Positions 1-8,111 of a stretch of 35,321 bases of DNA are shown here, piece by piece; the stretch's first letter is position 1, and each line of letters begins with the position of its first letter. This DNA is from an uncultured Altererythrobacter sp. Lineage in GTDB: Bacteria > Pseudomonadota > Alphaproteobacteria > Sphingomonadales > Sphingomonadaceae. The translations under genes were made by a program, and so were the position numbers. The stretch covers positions 1-35,321 of the forward strand of contig CALLIO010000117.1 in NCBI GenBank assembly GCA_938009055.1, given 5' to 3'. Under the pieces are notes generated by a model, which saw only the letters and a list, made by a program, of their open reading frames with translations, did no database searches and was not told the DNA's origin.

Positions 1-1097
1 GGGCGGATCTTACACCGGTACGGTTTGTTCGACCCGTCGCTGACCAAATAGACGCCGAACTCACCCTTGGGGCTTTCGGTGGCCACGTAAACTTCGCCAG
101 CGGGCACATGAAAGCCCTCTGTGTAGAGCTTGAAGTGGTGGATCAGGCTTTCCATCGACTGCTTCATTTCACCCCGTTTCGGAGGAGAAACCTTGCGATC
201 ATCGCTCGCAATCGGACCTTCGGGCATTTGCGCGAGGCACTGCTTGATAATCTTCGCGCTTTCGCCAATCTCTTTCACGCGGATCATAAAGCGGTCGTAG
301 CAATCGCTATTCGTGCCCACCGGAATATCGAACTCCATCCGGTCATAGACATCGTAAGGCTGCGATTTGCGCAGATCCCACGGGATGCCGGCAGCGCGGA
401 TCATCGGGCCGGAAAAGCCCCATGCCAACGCATCCTCGCGGCTGACCACCGCGATATCGACATTGCGCTGCTTGAAGATGCGATTGTCTTCAACGAGGCT
501 GATCGCATCGCCGAAAAGACCGGGAAGTCGCTCGTCAATCCACTCGCCAATATCGACCAGCAGTTTTTCCGGCACATCCTGATGCACGCCGCCCGGACGA
601 TACCAAGCCGAGTGCATGCGCGCGCCCGAAGCCCGCTCGAAGAAATTCATGCAATCTTCGCGCAGATCCATCATCCACAAGTTCGGGGTAAACGCGCCAA
701 CGTCCAGAATATGCGCGCCCATATTGAGGAAGTGATTGCAGATGCGCGAAAGCTCAGCAAACAACACCCGCAGATATTGCGCGCGCTCTGGCACTTCCAG
801 ATTGAGCAGCTTTTCGATCGCAAGAACGTAGCTGTGCTCCATGCAGAGCGGCGAACAGTAATCGAGGCGGTCAAAGTAAGGCAGCGCTTGCAGATAAGTC
901 TTATGTTCGATCAGCTTTTCAGTGCCGCGGTGGAGCAGGCCCACATGCGGATCAATCCGCTCGATAATCTCGCCATCCAATTCCATCACCATGCGCAAAA
1001 CGCCGTGGGCGGCGGGATGCTGCGGACCGAAATTGATCGTGTAGTTGGAAACCACTTCGCCTTCAGTGGTCAGGCTTTCCTGGAGTTCGATGCTCAT
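1..1097 (-). CDS. nuoD: NADH-quinone oxidoreductase subunit D (partial, C-terminus off window)
   Basis: This is the 49-kDa-type subunit of complex I, which sits in the cytoplasmic peripheral arm and helps form the quinone-binding site next to cluster N2. The reverse strand reads without a stop from an ATG at 1097 to the window edge, giving 365 codons. The protein begins MSIELQESLTTEGEVVSNYT and contains the family signatures NFGPQHPAAHGVLR, DPHVGLLHRGTEKL, YFDRLDYCSPLCMEHSY and, near the edge, GEFGVYLVSDGSNKPYRCKI. The usual length is about 400 residues, so only the last few tens are missing. The start codon overlaps the nuoC stop in an ATGA arrangement, which indicates translational coupling. 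Upstream it follows nuoA, nuoB and nuoC, and nuoE onward is expected beyond the left edge. Confidence 0.96.
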   Translation of the reverse strand, partial: MSIELQESLTTEGEVVSNYTINFGPQHPAAHGVLRMVMELDGEIIERIDPHVGLLHRGTEKLIEHKTYLQALPYFDRLDYCSPLCMEHSYVLAIEKLLNLEVPERAQYLRVLFAELSRICNHFLNMGAHILDVGAFTPNLWMMDLREDCMNFFERASGARMHSAWYRPGGVHQDVPEKLLVDIGEWIDERLPGLFGDAISLVEDNRIFKQRNVDIAVVSREDALAWGFSGPMIRAAGIPWDLRKSQPYDVYDRMEFDIPVGTNSDCYDRFMIRVKEIGESAKIIKQCLAQMPEGPIASDDRKVSPPKRGEMKQSMESLIHHFKLYTEGFHVPAGEVYVATESPKGEFGVYLVSDGSNKPYRCKIR

Positions 1098-1741
1098 TTG
1101 CCGTCCTCCTTAGAAGCGTCGTCTTCTTCGGCTTTCTCGTCACCGGGCAGCACGTAATCCGCCCCTTCCCATGGGGATTGGAAATCGAACTGACGTAAAT
1201 CTTGGGCGAGTTCGACCGGTTCGTAGACAACGCGCTTTTCCTCTTCGGAATAGCGCAGTTCGGTGTAGCCCGTCAGCGGGAAATCCTTGCGGAAAGGATG
1301 CCCTTCAAACCCGTAATCGGTGAGGATGCGGCGAAGATCGTTGTTGCCTGCGAAAAGCACGCCGTAAAGGTCAAACACTTCGCGTTCGAGCCAGCCGGCA
1401 TTGGGCCAAAGCGTAGTAACCGTTGGAACAGGTGTTGCCTCGTCCGTGCTGCACTTCACCATGATCCGGTGGTTCTTAGTGACGGAAAGCAGCATATAGA
1501 CGACTTCGAAACGCTCAGGCCGCTGTGGGAAATCAACGCCCGCGATTTCCATCAACTGTTGATATTCGTGATCGTCACGCAAGGTTTCGAGCACATCGGC
1601 CACTTCCTCGCGCTTGACGGTGAGGATAATCTCGCCATGCGCTTCGTTTGAAGCGATTACCGACTTCTTCAGCGCTTTCGTGAGCGCATCAAGCACGCCG
1701 TCGTTCGAAGCGAATTTGGGGGCGGAGTGGAGGACGCTCAT
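1094..1741 (-). CDS. nuoC: NADH-quinone oxidoreductase subunit C
   Basis: This is the 30-kDa subunit of complex I, part of the peripheral arm. The protein is about 215 residues and carries the family signature region ERFEVVYMLLSVTKNHRIMV, followed by WLEREVFDLYGVLFAGNNDL and the loop DYGFEGHPFRKDFPLTGYTE. I take the ATG at 1741, one base after the nuoB TAG stop (1743-1745). An in-frame TTG at 1753 would add four residues and overlap nuoB, with only a poorly spaced AGGGA upstream of it. The C-terminal tail is very acidic and lysine-rich (EKAEEDDASKEDGK), which is probably disordered. The gene is a stand-alone nuoC rather than a nuoCD fusion, and its stop overlaps the nuoD start by four bases. 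Confidence 0.95.
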   Translation of the reverse strand: MSVLHSAPKFASNDGVLDALTKALKKSVIASNEAHGEIILTVKREEVADVLETLRDDHEYQQLMEIAGVDFPQRPERFEVVYMLLSVTKNHRIMVKCSTDEATPVPTVTTLWPNAGWLEREVFDLYGVLFAGNNDLRRILTDYGFEGHPFRKDFPLTGYTELRYSEEEKRVVYEPVELAQDLRQFDFQSPWEGADYVLPGDEKAEEDDASKEDGK

Positions 1742-1742
1742 T

Positions 1743-2336
1743 CTATCGCTCAATCGTCCCTGCGCGGCGGATTTTGCGCTGCAATTGCATCACGCCGTAA
1801 AGCAGCGCCTCTGCCGTTGGAGGGCAACCGGGCACATAGATATCGACCGGCACAATCCGATCGCATCCGCGCACTACGGAATAGGAATAGTGGTAATAGC
1901 CGCCGCCATTGGCGCAACTGCCCATGCTGATCACATATTTGGGATCGGACATCTGGTCGTAAACCTTGCGCAGCGCAGGCGCCATTTTGTTGCAGAGCGT
2001 TCCCGCCACAATCATCAAATCCGACTGGCGCGGTGATGCACGCGGGGCGGCGCCGAAACGCTCCATATCATAGCGCGGCATATTGGCGTGGATCATCTCA
2101 ACCGCGCAGCAGGCAAGGCCAAAAGTCATCCACCATAGCGAGCCAGTGCGCGCCCATTGGAAGACGTCTTCTGTCGAGGTGACCAGGAAACCTTTGTCAT
2201 TCACTTCTGTTTGAAGTGCCTCGAAATAATCAGCGTCCGGCGTGCGCACTTCGCCGCCCTTGGCGGTGGGCATGCTGGCAGCGGCTTCTGCAGCCGTAAT
2301 CGGAGCGGTCGGAGGGGTAATAATCGTATTGCTCAT
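1743..2336 (-). CDS. nuoB: NADH-quinone oxidoreductase subunit B
   Basis: This is the 20-kDa subunit of complex I that holds the terminal [4Fe-4S] cluster N2, the electron donor to quinone. The 197-residue protein has the adjacent cysteine pair C76-C77 in WWMTFGLACCAVEM, then C141 in ISMGSCANGGGYYHY and C171 in DIYVPGCPPTAEALLYG, which together are the N2 ligands known for the family. The first 50 residues are a variable Ala/Thr/Pro-rich extension. I chose the ATG at 2336 because it has AAGGGA about six bases upstream and lies 10 bases after the nuoA stop; a longer in-frame start would overlap nuoA by nearly 50 bases. Confidence 0.96.
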   Translation of the reverse strand: MSNTIITPPTAPITAAEAAASMPTAKGGEVRTPDADYFEALQTEVNDKGFLVTSTEDVFQWARTGSLWWMTFGLACCAVEMIHANMPRYDMERFGAAPRASPRQSDLMIVAGTLCNKMAPALRKVYDQMSDPKYVISMGSCANGGGYYHYSYSVVRGCDRIVPVDIYVPGCPPTAEALLYGVMQLQRKIRRAGTIER

Positions 2337-2346
2337 GTGCAGTCCC

Positions 2347-2721
2347 TTATTCCCAATCAAGGGCTCCCTTTTTCCACTCATAGGCAAGGCCAATTGCCAG
2401 AATGCCGAGGAAGACCATCATGCCGATCCAGCCGGCCCAGCCCGTTTCGCCCAAGCTTACCGCCCATGGGAAGAGGAACGCTGCCTCCAGATCGAAGATG
2501 ATGAAACTGATCGCGACGAGGTAGAAGCGCACATCGAACTGGCTGCGCGCATCTTCGAACGCGGGAAAACCGCATTCATACTCAGAGAGCTTTTCTGCAT
2601 CGGGATTGTGCGCGCCGGTAAAGCGCGAGGCAATCATCGGCGCAAACACGAAGAGGCAGGAGAGGCCGAGCGCGATGAACAAAAAGATCAGGATCGGCAG
2701 ATATTGGCTGAGATCGACCAC
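2347..2721 (-). CDS. nuoA: NADH-quinone oxidoreductase subunit A
   Basis: This is a small membrane subunit of complex I with three predicted transmembrane helices: about residues 8-28, then two after the loop, around 65-85 and 95-115. The signature loop HNPDAEKLSEYECGF, with its conserved Glu and Cys, followed by RFYLVAISFIIFDLEAAFLFPW, is diagnostic. The 124-residue length is normal. The start is GTG at 2721, preceded by AGGAGA six bases upstream; no ATG fits. It is the first gene of the nuo operon in this window, and transcription presumably starts in the gap 2722-2869. Confidence 0.96.
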   Translation of the reverse strand: MVDLSQYLPILIFLFIALGLSCLFVFAPMIASRFTGAHNPDAEKLSEYECGFPAFEDARSQFDVRFYLVAISFIIFDLEAAFLFPWAVSLGETGWAGWIGMMVFLGILAIGLAYEWKKGALDWE

Positions 2722-2784
2722 AAGGGTCTCCTAGAGCTTCACAAACTGCGCCCGCGACTAGGCGCGTTTTAAGCAAGGTGCAAG

Positions 2785-2808
2785 GGCGCGAATCGTGCAA
2801 TTCGCGCC
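2785..2808. repeat. Perfect 9-bp inverted repeat in the nuo upstream gap
   Basis: Arms 2785-2793 (GGCGCGAAT) and 2800-2808 (ATTCGCGCC) are perfect complements around a six-base spacer. The element lies between the aldehyde dehydrogenase stop (2870) and the nuoA start (2721), both on the minus strand. No T-run follows on either strand, so it is not a classical intrinsic terminator. It could be an operator, a nuo leader hairpin or a Rho-associated structure; the sequence does not decide. Confidence 0.55.
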
Positions 2809-2869
2809 ACTTTCGTTGCAACTCGGTGGATAGTTGCTTTCAGGCCGCTCTATCACCCCGCCCGCGCGG

Positions 2870-4300
2870 CTATTTCATCTGGGTGGCGATCGTCTTCTCA
2901 ATCGTCTTGCCATAAGGCGGTTTGAAGCCGCCAAGCTTGGCAATGTCGATCTTGGGCTGGTGATAAACGGCGCGCGCATGGCTGAACTCGCGGAAACCCT
3001 CAACCGCGTGATAGCTGCCCATCCCTGACGGACCAACACCGCCGAACGGTAGATCCTCCATCGAGATATGGAAGATCACGTCATTGGTCGTCACCCCGCC
3101 CGAGATTGTCTTGGTGAGCACTTGCTCCTGCTCGGCCTTGTCCTCGCCAAAATAATAGAGACCAAGTGGGCGATCCTTCTCGTTCACATAGTCGATCGCT
3201 TCATCGATGGAGCTGTAGGTTTTGACCGGCAGGACGGGGCCAAAGAGCTCTTCCTGCATCGCCTGCATTTCATCCGTCACATTCTTGAGGATGGTGAGCG
3301 GCATTTTGCGCGCATTGGACGATCCGAAATCCTCATTGCCCGGATTAACCTCGACCACTTCTGCGCCCTTGTCGCGCGCATCGGCCACCACTTCCTGCAA
3401 GCGTTCAAAGTGACGGTCTGAGACGATGGAAGCATAGTCATCGTTTTCAAGCAGGGTCGGATACATATTCTCCACCCCCTGCGCGACGCCGGCAACGGCC
3501 TCGTCCTGTTTCTCACTCGGCACATACATATAGTCAGGTGCCAAGCAGATTTGCCCCGCATTCATCATCTTGCCCAATGCAATCCGCTCGCCTGCCTTCG
3601 CATAGTCAGCGCTGCGGCCCATGAAGACAGGCGATTTGCCGCCCAGCTCCAGCGTAACCGGCACAAGGTTCTTCGATGCTGCCTCCATCACGCGGCGCCC
3701 GGTTGGGGTTGAGCCGGTAAAAACCAGATGATCGAAGGGAAGCGAGGAGAAGGCTGCTGCCACTTCGGGGCTACCATTGATCACAGCCACTTCTTCCTCG
3801 GCGAAATATTTCGCGGTCAGCTCGGCCATGAGATCAGATGTGCGCTCGGTAAACTCAGACGGTTTAATCATCGCGCGATTGCCCGCGGCAAGGATTTGCA
3901 TCAGCGGACCAAACGCCAGCTGCACGGGGAAATTCCATGGACTGAGGATGCCGATGACGCCCTTTGGCTCGTAGCGCAGCTCAGCCTTGGCCCCCAGCAG
4001 GCCAAGCGGAAACTGCACCTTGCGCTTTTCGGTACGCGCCCACTTGTCCATATGTTTAAGTGCATCCTTGCCCGCTGCATAAGTCGCAGCAATATCGGTG
4101 AGCATGCTCTGCTGCATCGAGCGATTGCCGAAGTCGGCGCTCATCGCTTTGGCAAAATCCTCGCCATTGTCTTTGATCAGGGCCATCGCGCGCTTGATCC
4201 GATCTTTGCGCACCGACATTGCCTCTGGCCTGTCAGCGGTGAAGGACTTGCGCTGCGTATCGAGGATGGCTTCCATCTCTTCGCGTTTGTCATTGGCCAT
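2870..4300 (-). CDS. Aldehyde dehydrogenase, coniferyl-aldehyde-dehydrogenase type
   Basis: This is an NAD(P)-dependent aldehyde dehydrogenase that oxidises an aldehyde to the acid in the cytoplasm. Visible features are the oxyanion Asn123 in ILSPWNFPVQLAFGPLMQIL, IKPSEFTERTSDL, the nucleotide-binding FTGSTPTGRRVMEAA, the general base Glu218 in VTLELGGKSPVFMG and the nucleophile Cys252 in NAGQICLAPDYMYVP. The length of 476 residues and the overall pattern, including QICLAPDY and GGVGPSGMGSYHAVEGF, resemble coniferyl aldehyde dehydrogenases and related fatty-aldehyde enzymes more than betaine or succinate-semialdehyde types. The true substrate cannot be told. The ATG at 4300 has GGGAG well spaced upstream; an upstream in-frame TTG would place the start inside that ribosome-binding site. 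It diverges from the thiolase gene over a gap of about 156 bases. Confidence 0.88.
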   Translation of the reverse strand: MANDKREEMEAILDTQRKSFTADRPEAMSVRKDRIKRAMALIKDNGEDFAKAMSADFGNRSMQQSMLTDIAATYAAGKDALKHMDKWARTEKRKVQFPLGLLGAKAELRYEPKGVIGILSPWNFPVQLAFGPLMQILAAGNRAMIKPSEFTERTSDLMAELTAKYFAEEEVAVINGSPEVAAAFSSLPFDHLVFTGSTPTGRRVMEAASKNLVPVTLELGGKSPVFMGRSADYAKAGERIALGKMMNAGQICLAPDYMYVPSEKQDEAVAGVAQGVENMYPTLLENDDYASIVSDRHFERLQEVVADARDKGAEVVEVNPGNEDFGSSNARKMPLTILKNVTDEMQAMQEELFGPVLPVKTYSSIDEAIDYVNEKDRPLGLYYFGEDKAEQEQVLTKTISGGVTTNDVIFHISMEDLPFGGVGPSGMGSYHAVEGFREFSHARAVYHQPKIDIAKLGGFKPPYGKTIEKTIATQMK

Positions 4301-4456
4301 GATTGTCTCTCCCAAGTTTCAATTTGCATACCTATTTCCACCAAGCCGGAGCGAATGGCAAGCGTCGAGCGCTACGCAAACCCACATGATTGCCTTTATT
4401 GCAACGCAGCATTATGGAGCCTCCCAAAACCTCATGCCTTCATAAGGACCATCTTC

Positions 4457-5653
4457 ATGACTGCCTTTTCTGCCCAAGACCCGATTGTAATCCTCTCCTA
4501 CGCACGCACGCCGATGGGCGGGATGCAAGGTGCATTGGCAGGCGTGGAAGCAACCGATCTGGGGGCAACGGCGGTCAGCGCAGCGGTCGAGCGGTCGGGC
4601 GTTGACGGCGCTGATTTTGACCGCGCCTATATGGGATGTGTGCTTCCTGCTGGCCTTGGCCAAGCCCCTGCCCGCCAAGCTGCGATCAAGGCTGGTCTGC
4701 CCAAATCGGTGCAAGCCACAACGGTCAACAAGGTCTGCGGATCGGGCATGCAAACGGTCATCATGGGATCAGAAGCGCTGGCATCGGGCAGCGTCGATAT
4801 GGTGGTTGCTGGCGGTATGGAGAGCATGACCAATGCGCCATACCTCCTCAAAAAACACCGCAGCGGCGCGCGGATCGGCCACGATACAACATACGATCAC
4901 ATGTTCTTGGACGGGCTGGAAGATGCATACGAACCGGGCCGTGCGATGGGCACTTTTGCTCAAGAAACCGCCAATGCCTACCAGCTCACCCGCGAGGAAA
5001 TGGACGATTACTCGATCGAAAGCCTGCGCCGCGCGAATGCCGCGATTGAAAGCGGGGCCTTTGCCGATGAAGTCGTGCCGGTCACGATTAAGGGGCGCAA
5101 GGGCGACACAGTGGTCGAGCATGACGAGCAACCGGGCAAGGGCCGCCCGGACAAGATCCCGCAATTGCGCGCTGCCTTTGCCAAGGACGGCACCATTACC
5201 GCAGCAACCTCAAGCTCGATCTCGGACGGCGCAGCTGCTGTCGTTCTGACCCGTGAAAGCGTGGCCAAAGACAAGGGTTTGTCGCCAGTGGCAAAAGTCG
5301 TGGCGCTTGCCGCCCATGCTCAAGAACCCGCTGACTTCACCACAGCCCCTGTTGGCGCAATCAATACTCTGCTCAATCGTGCCGGATGGTCGGTTGATGA
5401 TGTGGACTTGTGGGAAGTGAACGAAGCTTTTGCTTGCGTTGCTATGTTCGCCATGCGCGACATCGGCATTGCGCACGAAAAGATCAATGTGAACGGCGGC
5501 GGCACCGCTCTTGGTCACCCCATCGGTGCATCGGGCACGCGGATTATCGTGACGCTAATCAATGCTTTGAAAATGCAGGGCAAGACGAAGGGTGTTGCCT
5601 CGCTGTGCATTGGCGGCGGCGAAGCGACAGCGATTGCTGTCGAGCTGGTCTAA
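4457..5653 (+). CDS. Acetyl-CoA C-acetyltransferase (thiolase II)
   Basis: This thiolase condenses two acetyl-CoA to acetoacetyl-CoA, or cleaves 3-ketoacyl-CoA. The 398-residue protein has the nucleophile Cys94 in NKVCGSGMQTV, His354 in NVNGGGTALGHPIGASGTR, the second active-site Cys384 in SLCIGGGEATA, and NEAFA in the C-terminal half, as expected for the biosynthetic/degradative thiolase family of about 390-400 residues. I chose the ATG at 4457, preceded by AAGGA eight bases upstream. The frame stays open far upstream into the divergent gene, but that part is not coding. No 3-hydroxyacyl-CoA dehydrogenase or phaB is adjacent, so whether it serves polyhydroxybutyrate, ketone-body or fatty-acid metabolism is open. 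Confidence 0.93.
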   Translation: MTAFSAQDPIVILSYARTPMGGMQGALAGVEATDLGATAVSAAVERSGVDGADFDRAYMGCVLPAGLGQAPARQAAIKAGLPKSVQATTVNKVCGSGMQTVIMGSEALASGSVDMVVAGGMESMTNAPYLLKKHRSGARIGHDTTYDHMFLDGLEDAYEPGRAMGTFAQETANAYQLTREEMDDYSIESLRRANAAIESGAFADEVVPVTIKGRKGDTVVEHDEQPGKGRPDKIPQLRAAFAKDGTITAATSSSISDGAAAVVLTRESVAKDKGLSPVAKVVALAAHAQEPADFTTAPVGAINTLLNRAGWSVDDVDLWEVNEAFACVAMFAMRDIGIAHEKINVNGGGTALGHPIGASGTRIIVTLINALKMQGKTKGVASLCIGGGEATAIAVELV

Positions 5654-5676
5654 ATCTGGGCCCCTCCCCGCTGAAT

Positions 5677-5697
5677 TAGGCAATTGCCCCTTGCCTA
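5677..5697 (+). terminator. Possible terminator-like hairpin after the thiolase
   Basis: TAGGCAA at 5677-5683 pairs perfectly with TTGCCTA at 5691-5697 across a seven-base loop, 23 bases after the thiolase stop. There is no clear T-run after it, so it may be a weak or Rho-assisted terminator, or only an RNA-stabilising hairpin. Confidence 0.3.
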
Positions 5698-5787
5698 TGT
5701 TAGCTGAGCTGCATCAATATGCGTTTGTTCGCGCGTAGGGGGTCTATTCCCCTTCGAACGGCCAGTAATAAGCATAAGATCGGGCCG

Positions 5788-5806
5788 CAAATTCGACACG
5801 AATTTG
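5788..5806 (+). promoter_or_regulatory. Leader hairpin just upstream of the lipoprotein ribosome-binding site
   Basis: CAAATTC at 5788-5794 and GAATTTG at 5800-5806 are perfect complements around a five-base loop. The second arm runs directly into the Shine-Dalgarno sequence GAGGGG at 5806-5811. The hairpin could tune initiation of the lipoprotein gene; this is inference from position only. Confidence 0.3.
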
Positions 5807-5817
5807 AGGGGAAAATC

Positions 5818-6207
5818 ATGAAAAAGATCGTATTGATTGTAAGCGCGCTTGCGCTTGCTGGCTGTGAAAACCAGGCCGATGCACCAGCTGAAGGTGATGC
5901 CGTAGAAGAGGTTGCAGCAGCGGCCTATCCCGATGGACCAGGTGCATTCACACGCTCGGGCGATAACGGTGAAACGGTAGTCACAACATTAGCCGATGAT
6001 GGCAGTTACACGACCGTTATCGATGGCGAAGAAACGTCAACTGGAACATATACGGTTGATGGCGCGAATATCTGTTTCGAAGGCACGAACACCGGAGATG
6101 AGCCTGAATGTTGGGTCAACTCGGCAATGGGCGAAGATGGATCGTTTGAATCGAGCAGTCCCGACGGCGTTACGTACTCAATTCAAAAAACAGAAGCTGC
6201 GGAATAA
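5818..6207 (+). CDS. Small acidic lipoprotein, function unknown
   Basis: This is a 129-residue predicted lipoprotein. The signal is short: MKK, a hydrophobic stretch, then the lipobox LALAGC with the lipidated Cys16. The mature part begins with an Ala/Glu-rich linker (about 17-37). A compact domain follows with repeated Gly/Thr/Asp-rich beta-like stretches such as TTLADDGSYTTVIDGEE and a pair of cysteines in ICFEG and ECWVN that could form a disulfide. No named domain is recognised. The start at 5818 is set by GAGGGG upstream and by the signal sequence; the frame is open further upstream but that part is not signal-like. The gene is monocistronic and is followed by a good terminator. Confidence 0.75.
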   Translation: MKKIVLIVSALALAGCENQADAPAEGDAVEEVAAAAYPDGPGAFTRSGDNGETVVTTLADDGSYTTVIDGEETSTGTYTVDGANICFEGTNTGDEPECWVNSAMGEDGSFESSSPDGVTYSIQKTEAAE

Positions 6208-6240
6208 TCGCCCGCAAGTTTCGAATATCTGAAAAAGGGG

Positions 6241-6272
6241 AAAGGCAGTCGTGAAGGCTGCCTTTTTCTTTT
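6241..6272 (+). terminator. Rho-independent terminator of the lipoprotein gene
   Basis: AAAGGCAG at 6241-6248 pairs with CTGCCTTT at 6258-6265 around a nine-base loop, and the second arm runs into TTTTTCTTTT. It lies about 34 bases after the lipoprotein stop and abuts the end of the convergent SH3 gene. An A-rich run sits on the left side, so it may also work in the other direction. Confidence 0.85.
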
Positions 6273-6741
6273 AGGGCGCGCCCGTTCCCCACAGCCGGTT
6301 CTCTAGAACCCAGCCTTCGCGTCCCCCGACGTTGAACTCGCACCAACCCGCCTCGCAATCACCAAGCTTGCCGACAACGCCGACTTGCGCATTCCATTTG
6401 ATTGCAGCAGAGGCATTGGGCTCAGCGCGCATCGCCGCCAGCCCTTCGCCGGTGATGATTGCCGTGCGGGTGAGCAGCAATTGGCTTTCATTGACCCAGC
6501 CCTGCGTCCCATCGGGATCCTGCATCAGCCGCCACCCTTCGCGCAAACGCACCACCTTCACCGGCAAACCTTTGCGTTTATAAACCCAGTCGATCTTGAA
6601 ATCCTGACCCGGGCCAACCCGCATATTGACCTCGTCAAACTTCATAGACGCCCAATAGGGTGCCTCGCGCTGCTGGGCGTTTAGCCCAGCGCTGGCGAAC
6701 AACGCCGCTAGTCCCAAAAGTGATGTCAGAATCAATCGCAT
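6271..6741 (-). CDS. Secreted bacterial SH3-domain protein
   Basis: This 156-residue exported protein has a Sec signal (MRLILTSLLGLAALFASAGLNAQ, probable cleavage after LNA). The rest matches the bacterial SH3-like family with two related halves. The first has DEVNMRVGPGQDFKIDWVYKR, then PVKVVRLREGWRLM and GTQGWVNESQLL. The second has AAMRAEPNASAAIKW, VGKLGDCEAGWCEF and GREGWVLENRLWG. Such domains bind cell-wall or other ligands in the periplasm; the ligand here is unknown. The paired Cys in DCEAGWCEF could form a disulfide. AAGGA lies about 10 bases before the ATG. It is divergent from the hydroxyacid dehydrogenase and convergent with the lipoprotein gene. Confidence 0.85.
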   Translation of the reverse strand: MRLILTSLLGLAALFASAGLNAQQREAPYWASMKFDEVNMRVGPGQDFKIDWVYKRKGLPVKVVRLREGWRLMQDPDGTQGWVNESQLLLTRTAIITGEGLAAMRAEPNASAAIKWNAQVGVVGKLGDCEAGWCEFNVGGREGWVLENRLWGTGAP

Positions 6742-6836
6742 AGTGGGCGCGTCCTTAATCGCAGCACGGTGATAGTTTCAAGCTGTTGGTTAACCAGACT
6801 TGACCCGATCTGCCTTAGCGTCCTAGCGCGGGACAC

Positions 6837-7853
6837 ATGGCAACCGACGCAAACCCGCAGCGCAAACCGATCACCCACACGCCCAAAGTGGTGGTGACGC
6901 GGCATTTGATGCCCTCTGTCGAAACGCGGATGAGCGAATTGTTCGATGTTACTCTCAACACAGCAGACGCGCCCTTTTCGCGCGATCAATTGGTCGCAGC
7001 GATGCAGGAATGCGATGTGCTGGTGCCAACTGTCACCGACCGGATTGATGCAGAGATGATCGACGCCGCTGGCGAGAAATTAAAGCTGATTGCCAGCTTT
7101 GGCGCGGGAACGGAACATATTGATCTGGCCGCCGCTGCTGCGCGCAAGATTGTGGTGACGAACACGCCTGGCGTCTTCACCGATGATACTGCCGATATCG
7201 CCATGTGCGGGATTATCGGCGTGCCGCGCCGCATCCGCGAAGGGGTCGAGCTGGTGCGCAGCGGCGGGTGGACTGGATGGGCTCCATCGGGAATGTTGGG
7301 CCGAAAGCTGGGCGGCAAAGTGCTCGGCATTGTGGGCATGGGCCGGATTGGACAGGCCGTGGCGCACCGCGCGCGCGCCTTTGGCCTCGACATTATCTAT
7401 CACAATCGCAAGCCCTTGCCCGAAGCGGTCGAGAGTATGCTGGGCGCGCGCTATGTCGACGATCTCGATAGTTTGGTGAGCCAGTCGGACATTCTTTCGC
7501 TGCACTCACCGCTGACCGAAGCCACCCGCAATATGATCGATGCGCGGCGGCTCGCGCTGATGAAACCGGGTGCTTCGCTGATCAACACGGCCCGCGGCGA
7601 GATGGTCGATACCGAAGCTTTGATCGCAGCGCTTGAAAGCGGCCATCTGGCGGGCGCAGGCTTGGATGTTTATCCCGATGAGCCCAATGTCGACAAGCGC
7701 CTGATCCATCATCCCAATGTGATGACCCTGCCCCATATTGGCAGCGCGACAGCCGAAGGGCGCGAGGCATCGGGCGAGAAAGTAATCGCCAATATCCGCT
7801 TTTGGATGGATGGCCACCGGCCGCCCGATCAGGTGCTTGACGCGCTCGTTTGA
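6837..7853 (+). CDS. D-isomer 2-hydroxyacid dehydrogenase (glyoxylate/hydroxypyruvate reductase type)
   Basis: This 338-residue cytoplasmic NAD(P)-dependent oxidoreductase has the Rossmann motif GMGRIGQAVAHRARAFG (Gly167, 169, 172) and the catalytic trio of the family: Arg253 in LINTARGEMVD, Glu282 in LDVYPDEPNV and His300 in LPHIGSATAEGR. The end of the second beta strand reads YHNRKP, with Asn-Arg rather than an acidic residue, which suggests NADP(H) preference and so a glyoxylate/hydroxypyruvate reductase role rather than phosphoglycerate dehydrogenase. There is no C-terminal ACT domain, which also argues against SerA. The start at 6837 has GCGGGAC close upstream. Annotations as GyaR or formate-dehydrogenase-like are also possible. 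Confidence 0.88.
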   Translation: MATDANPQRKPITHTPKVVVTRHLMPSVETRMSELFDVTLNTADAPFSRDQLVAAMQECDVLVPTVTDRIDAEMIDAAGEKLKLIASFGAGTEHIDLAAAAARKIVVTNTPGVFTDDTADIAMCGIIGVPRRIREGVELVRSGGWTGWAPSGMLGRKLGGKVLGIVGMGRIGQAVAHRARAFGLDIIYHNRKPLPEAVESMLGARYVDDLDSLVSQSDILSLHSPLTEATRNMIDARRLALMKPGASLINTARGEMVDTEALIAALESGHLAGAGLDVYPDEPNVDKRLIHHPNVMTLPHIGSATAEGREASGEKVIANIRFWMDGHRPPDQVLDALV

Positions 7854-8083
7854 TCTTAGGGTTTTGATCGAAGAGGGCTGAACTTGGCTTTGGCCGGCAT
7901 TTTTAGTCAGTTTGATGCGCTCGTCTTACGAGGATTTTGGGTCATCTCGACTTATCTACCCGACATCTCCAAAACAAAGTCTGGACGACAAAAAAGCTCC
8001 AATTCGGTCAAATGTGGGACATTTTTGCGCCTGCCCCTTGTGTGTCTGCGCAATTTTCGCCAAATCCCTTTCAAGACAAAGAA

Positions 8084-8099
8084 CGCACATCGAAGTGCG
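8084..8099 (+). promoter_or_regulatory. Short hairpin before the amt ribosome-binding site
   Basis: CGCAC (8084-8088) pairs with GTGCG (8095-8099) around a six-base loop, and GAGGGGG follows immediately. The position would allow an effect on translation of amt, but the stem is only five base pairs and could be chance. Confidence 0.2.
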
Positions 8100-8111
8100 A
8101 GGGGGAATAGG

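Noticed and set aside
108..1157. Long plus-strand open frame opposite nuoD and nuoC.
   Set aside because: It is the complement of clear nuoD/nuoC coding sequence; high-GC genes often give open antisense frames.
3728..4456. Long open frame upstream of and in frame with the thiolase.
   Set aside because: It runs opposite the aldehyde dehydrogenase, lacks thiolase-like sequence, and a good ribosome-binding site marks the start at 4457.
8017..8035. Possible sigma54 promoter before amt (TGGGAC followed by TTTTTGCG).
   Set aside because: The GG and GC dinucleotides are nine, not ten, bases apart, so the strict -24/-12 spacing is not met.
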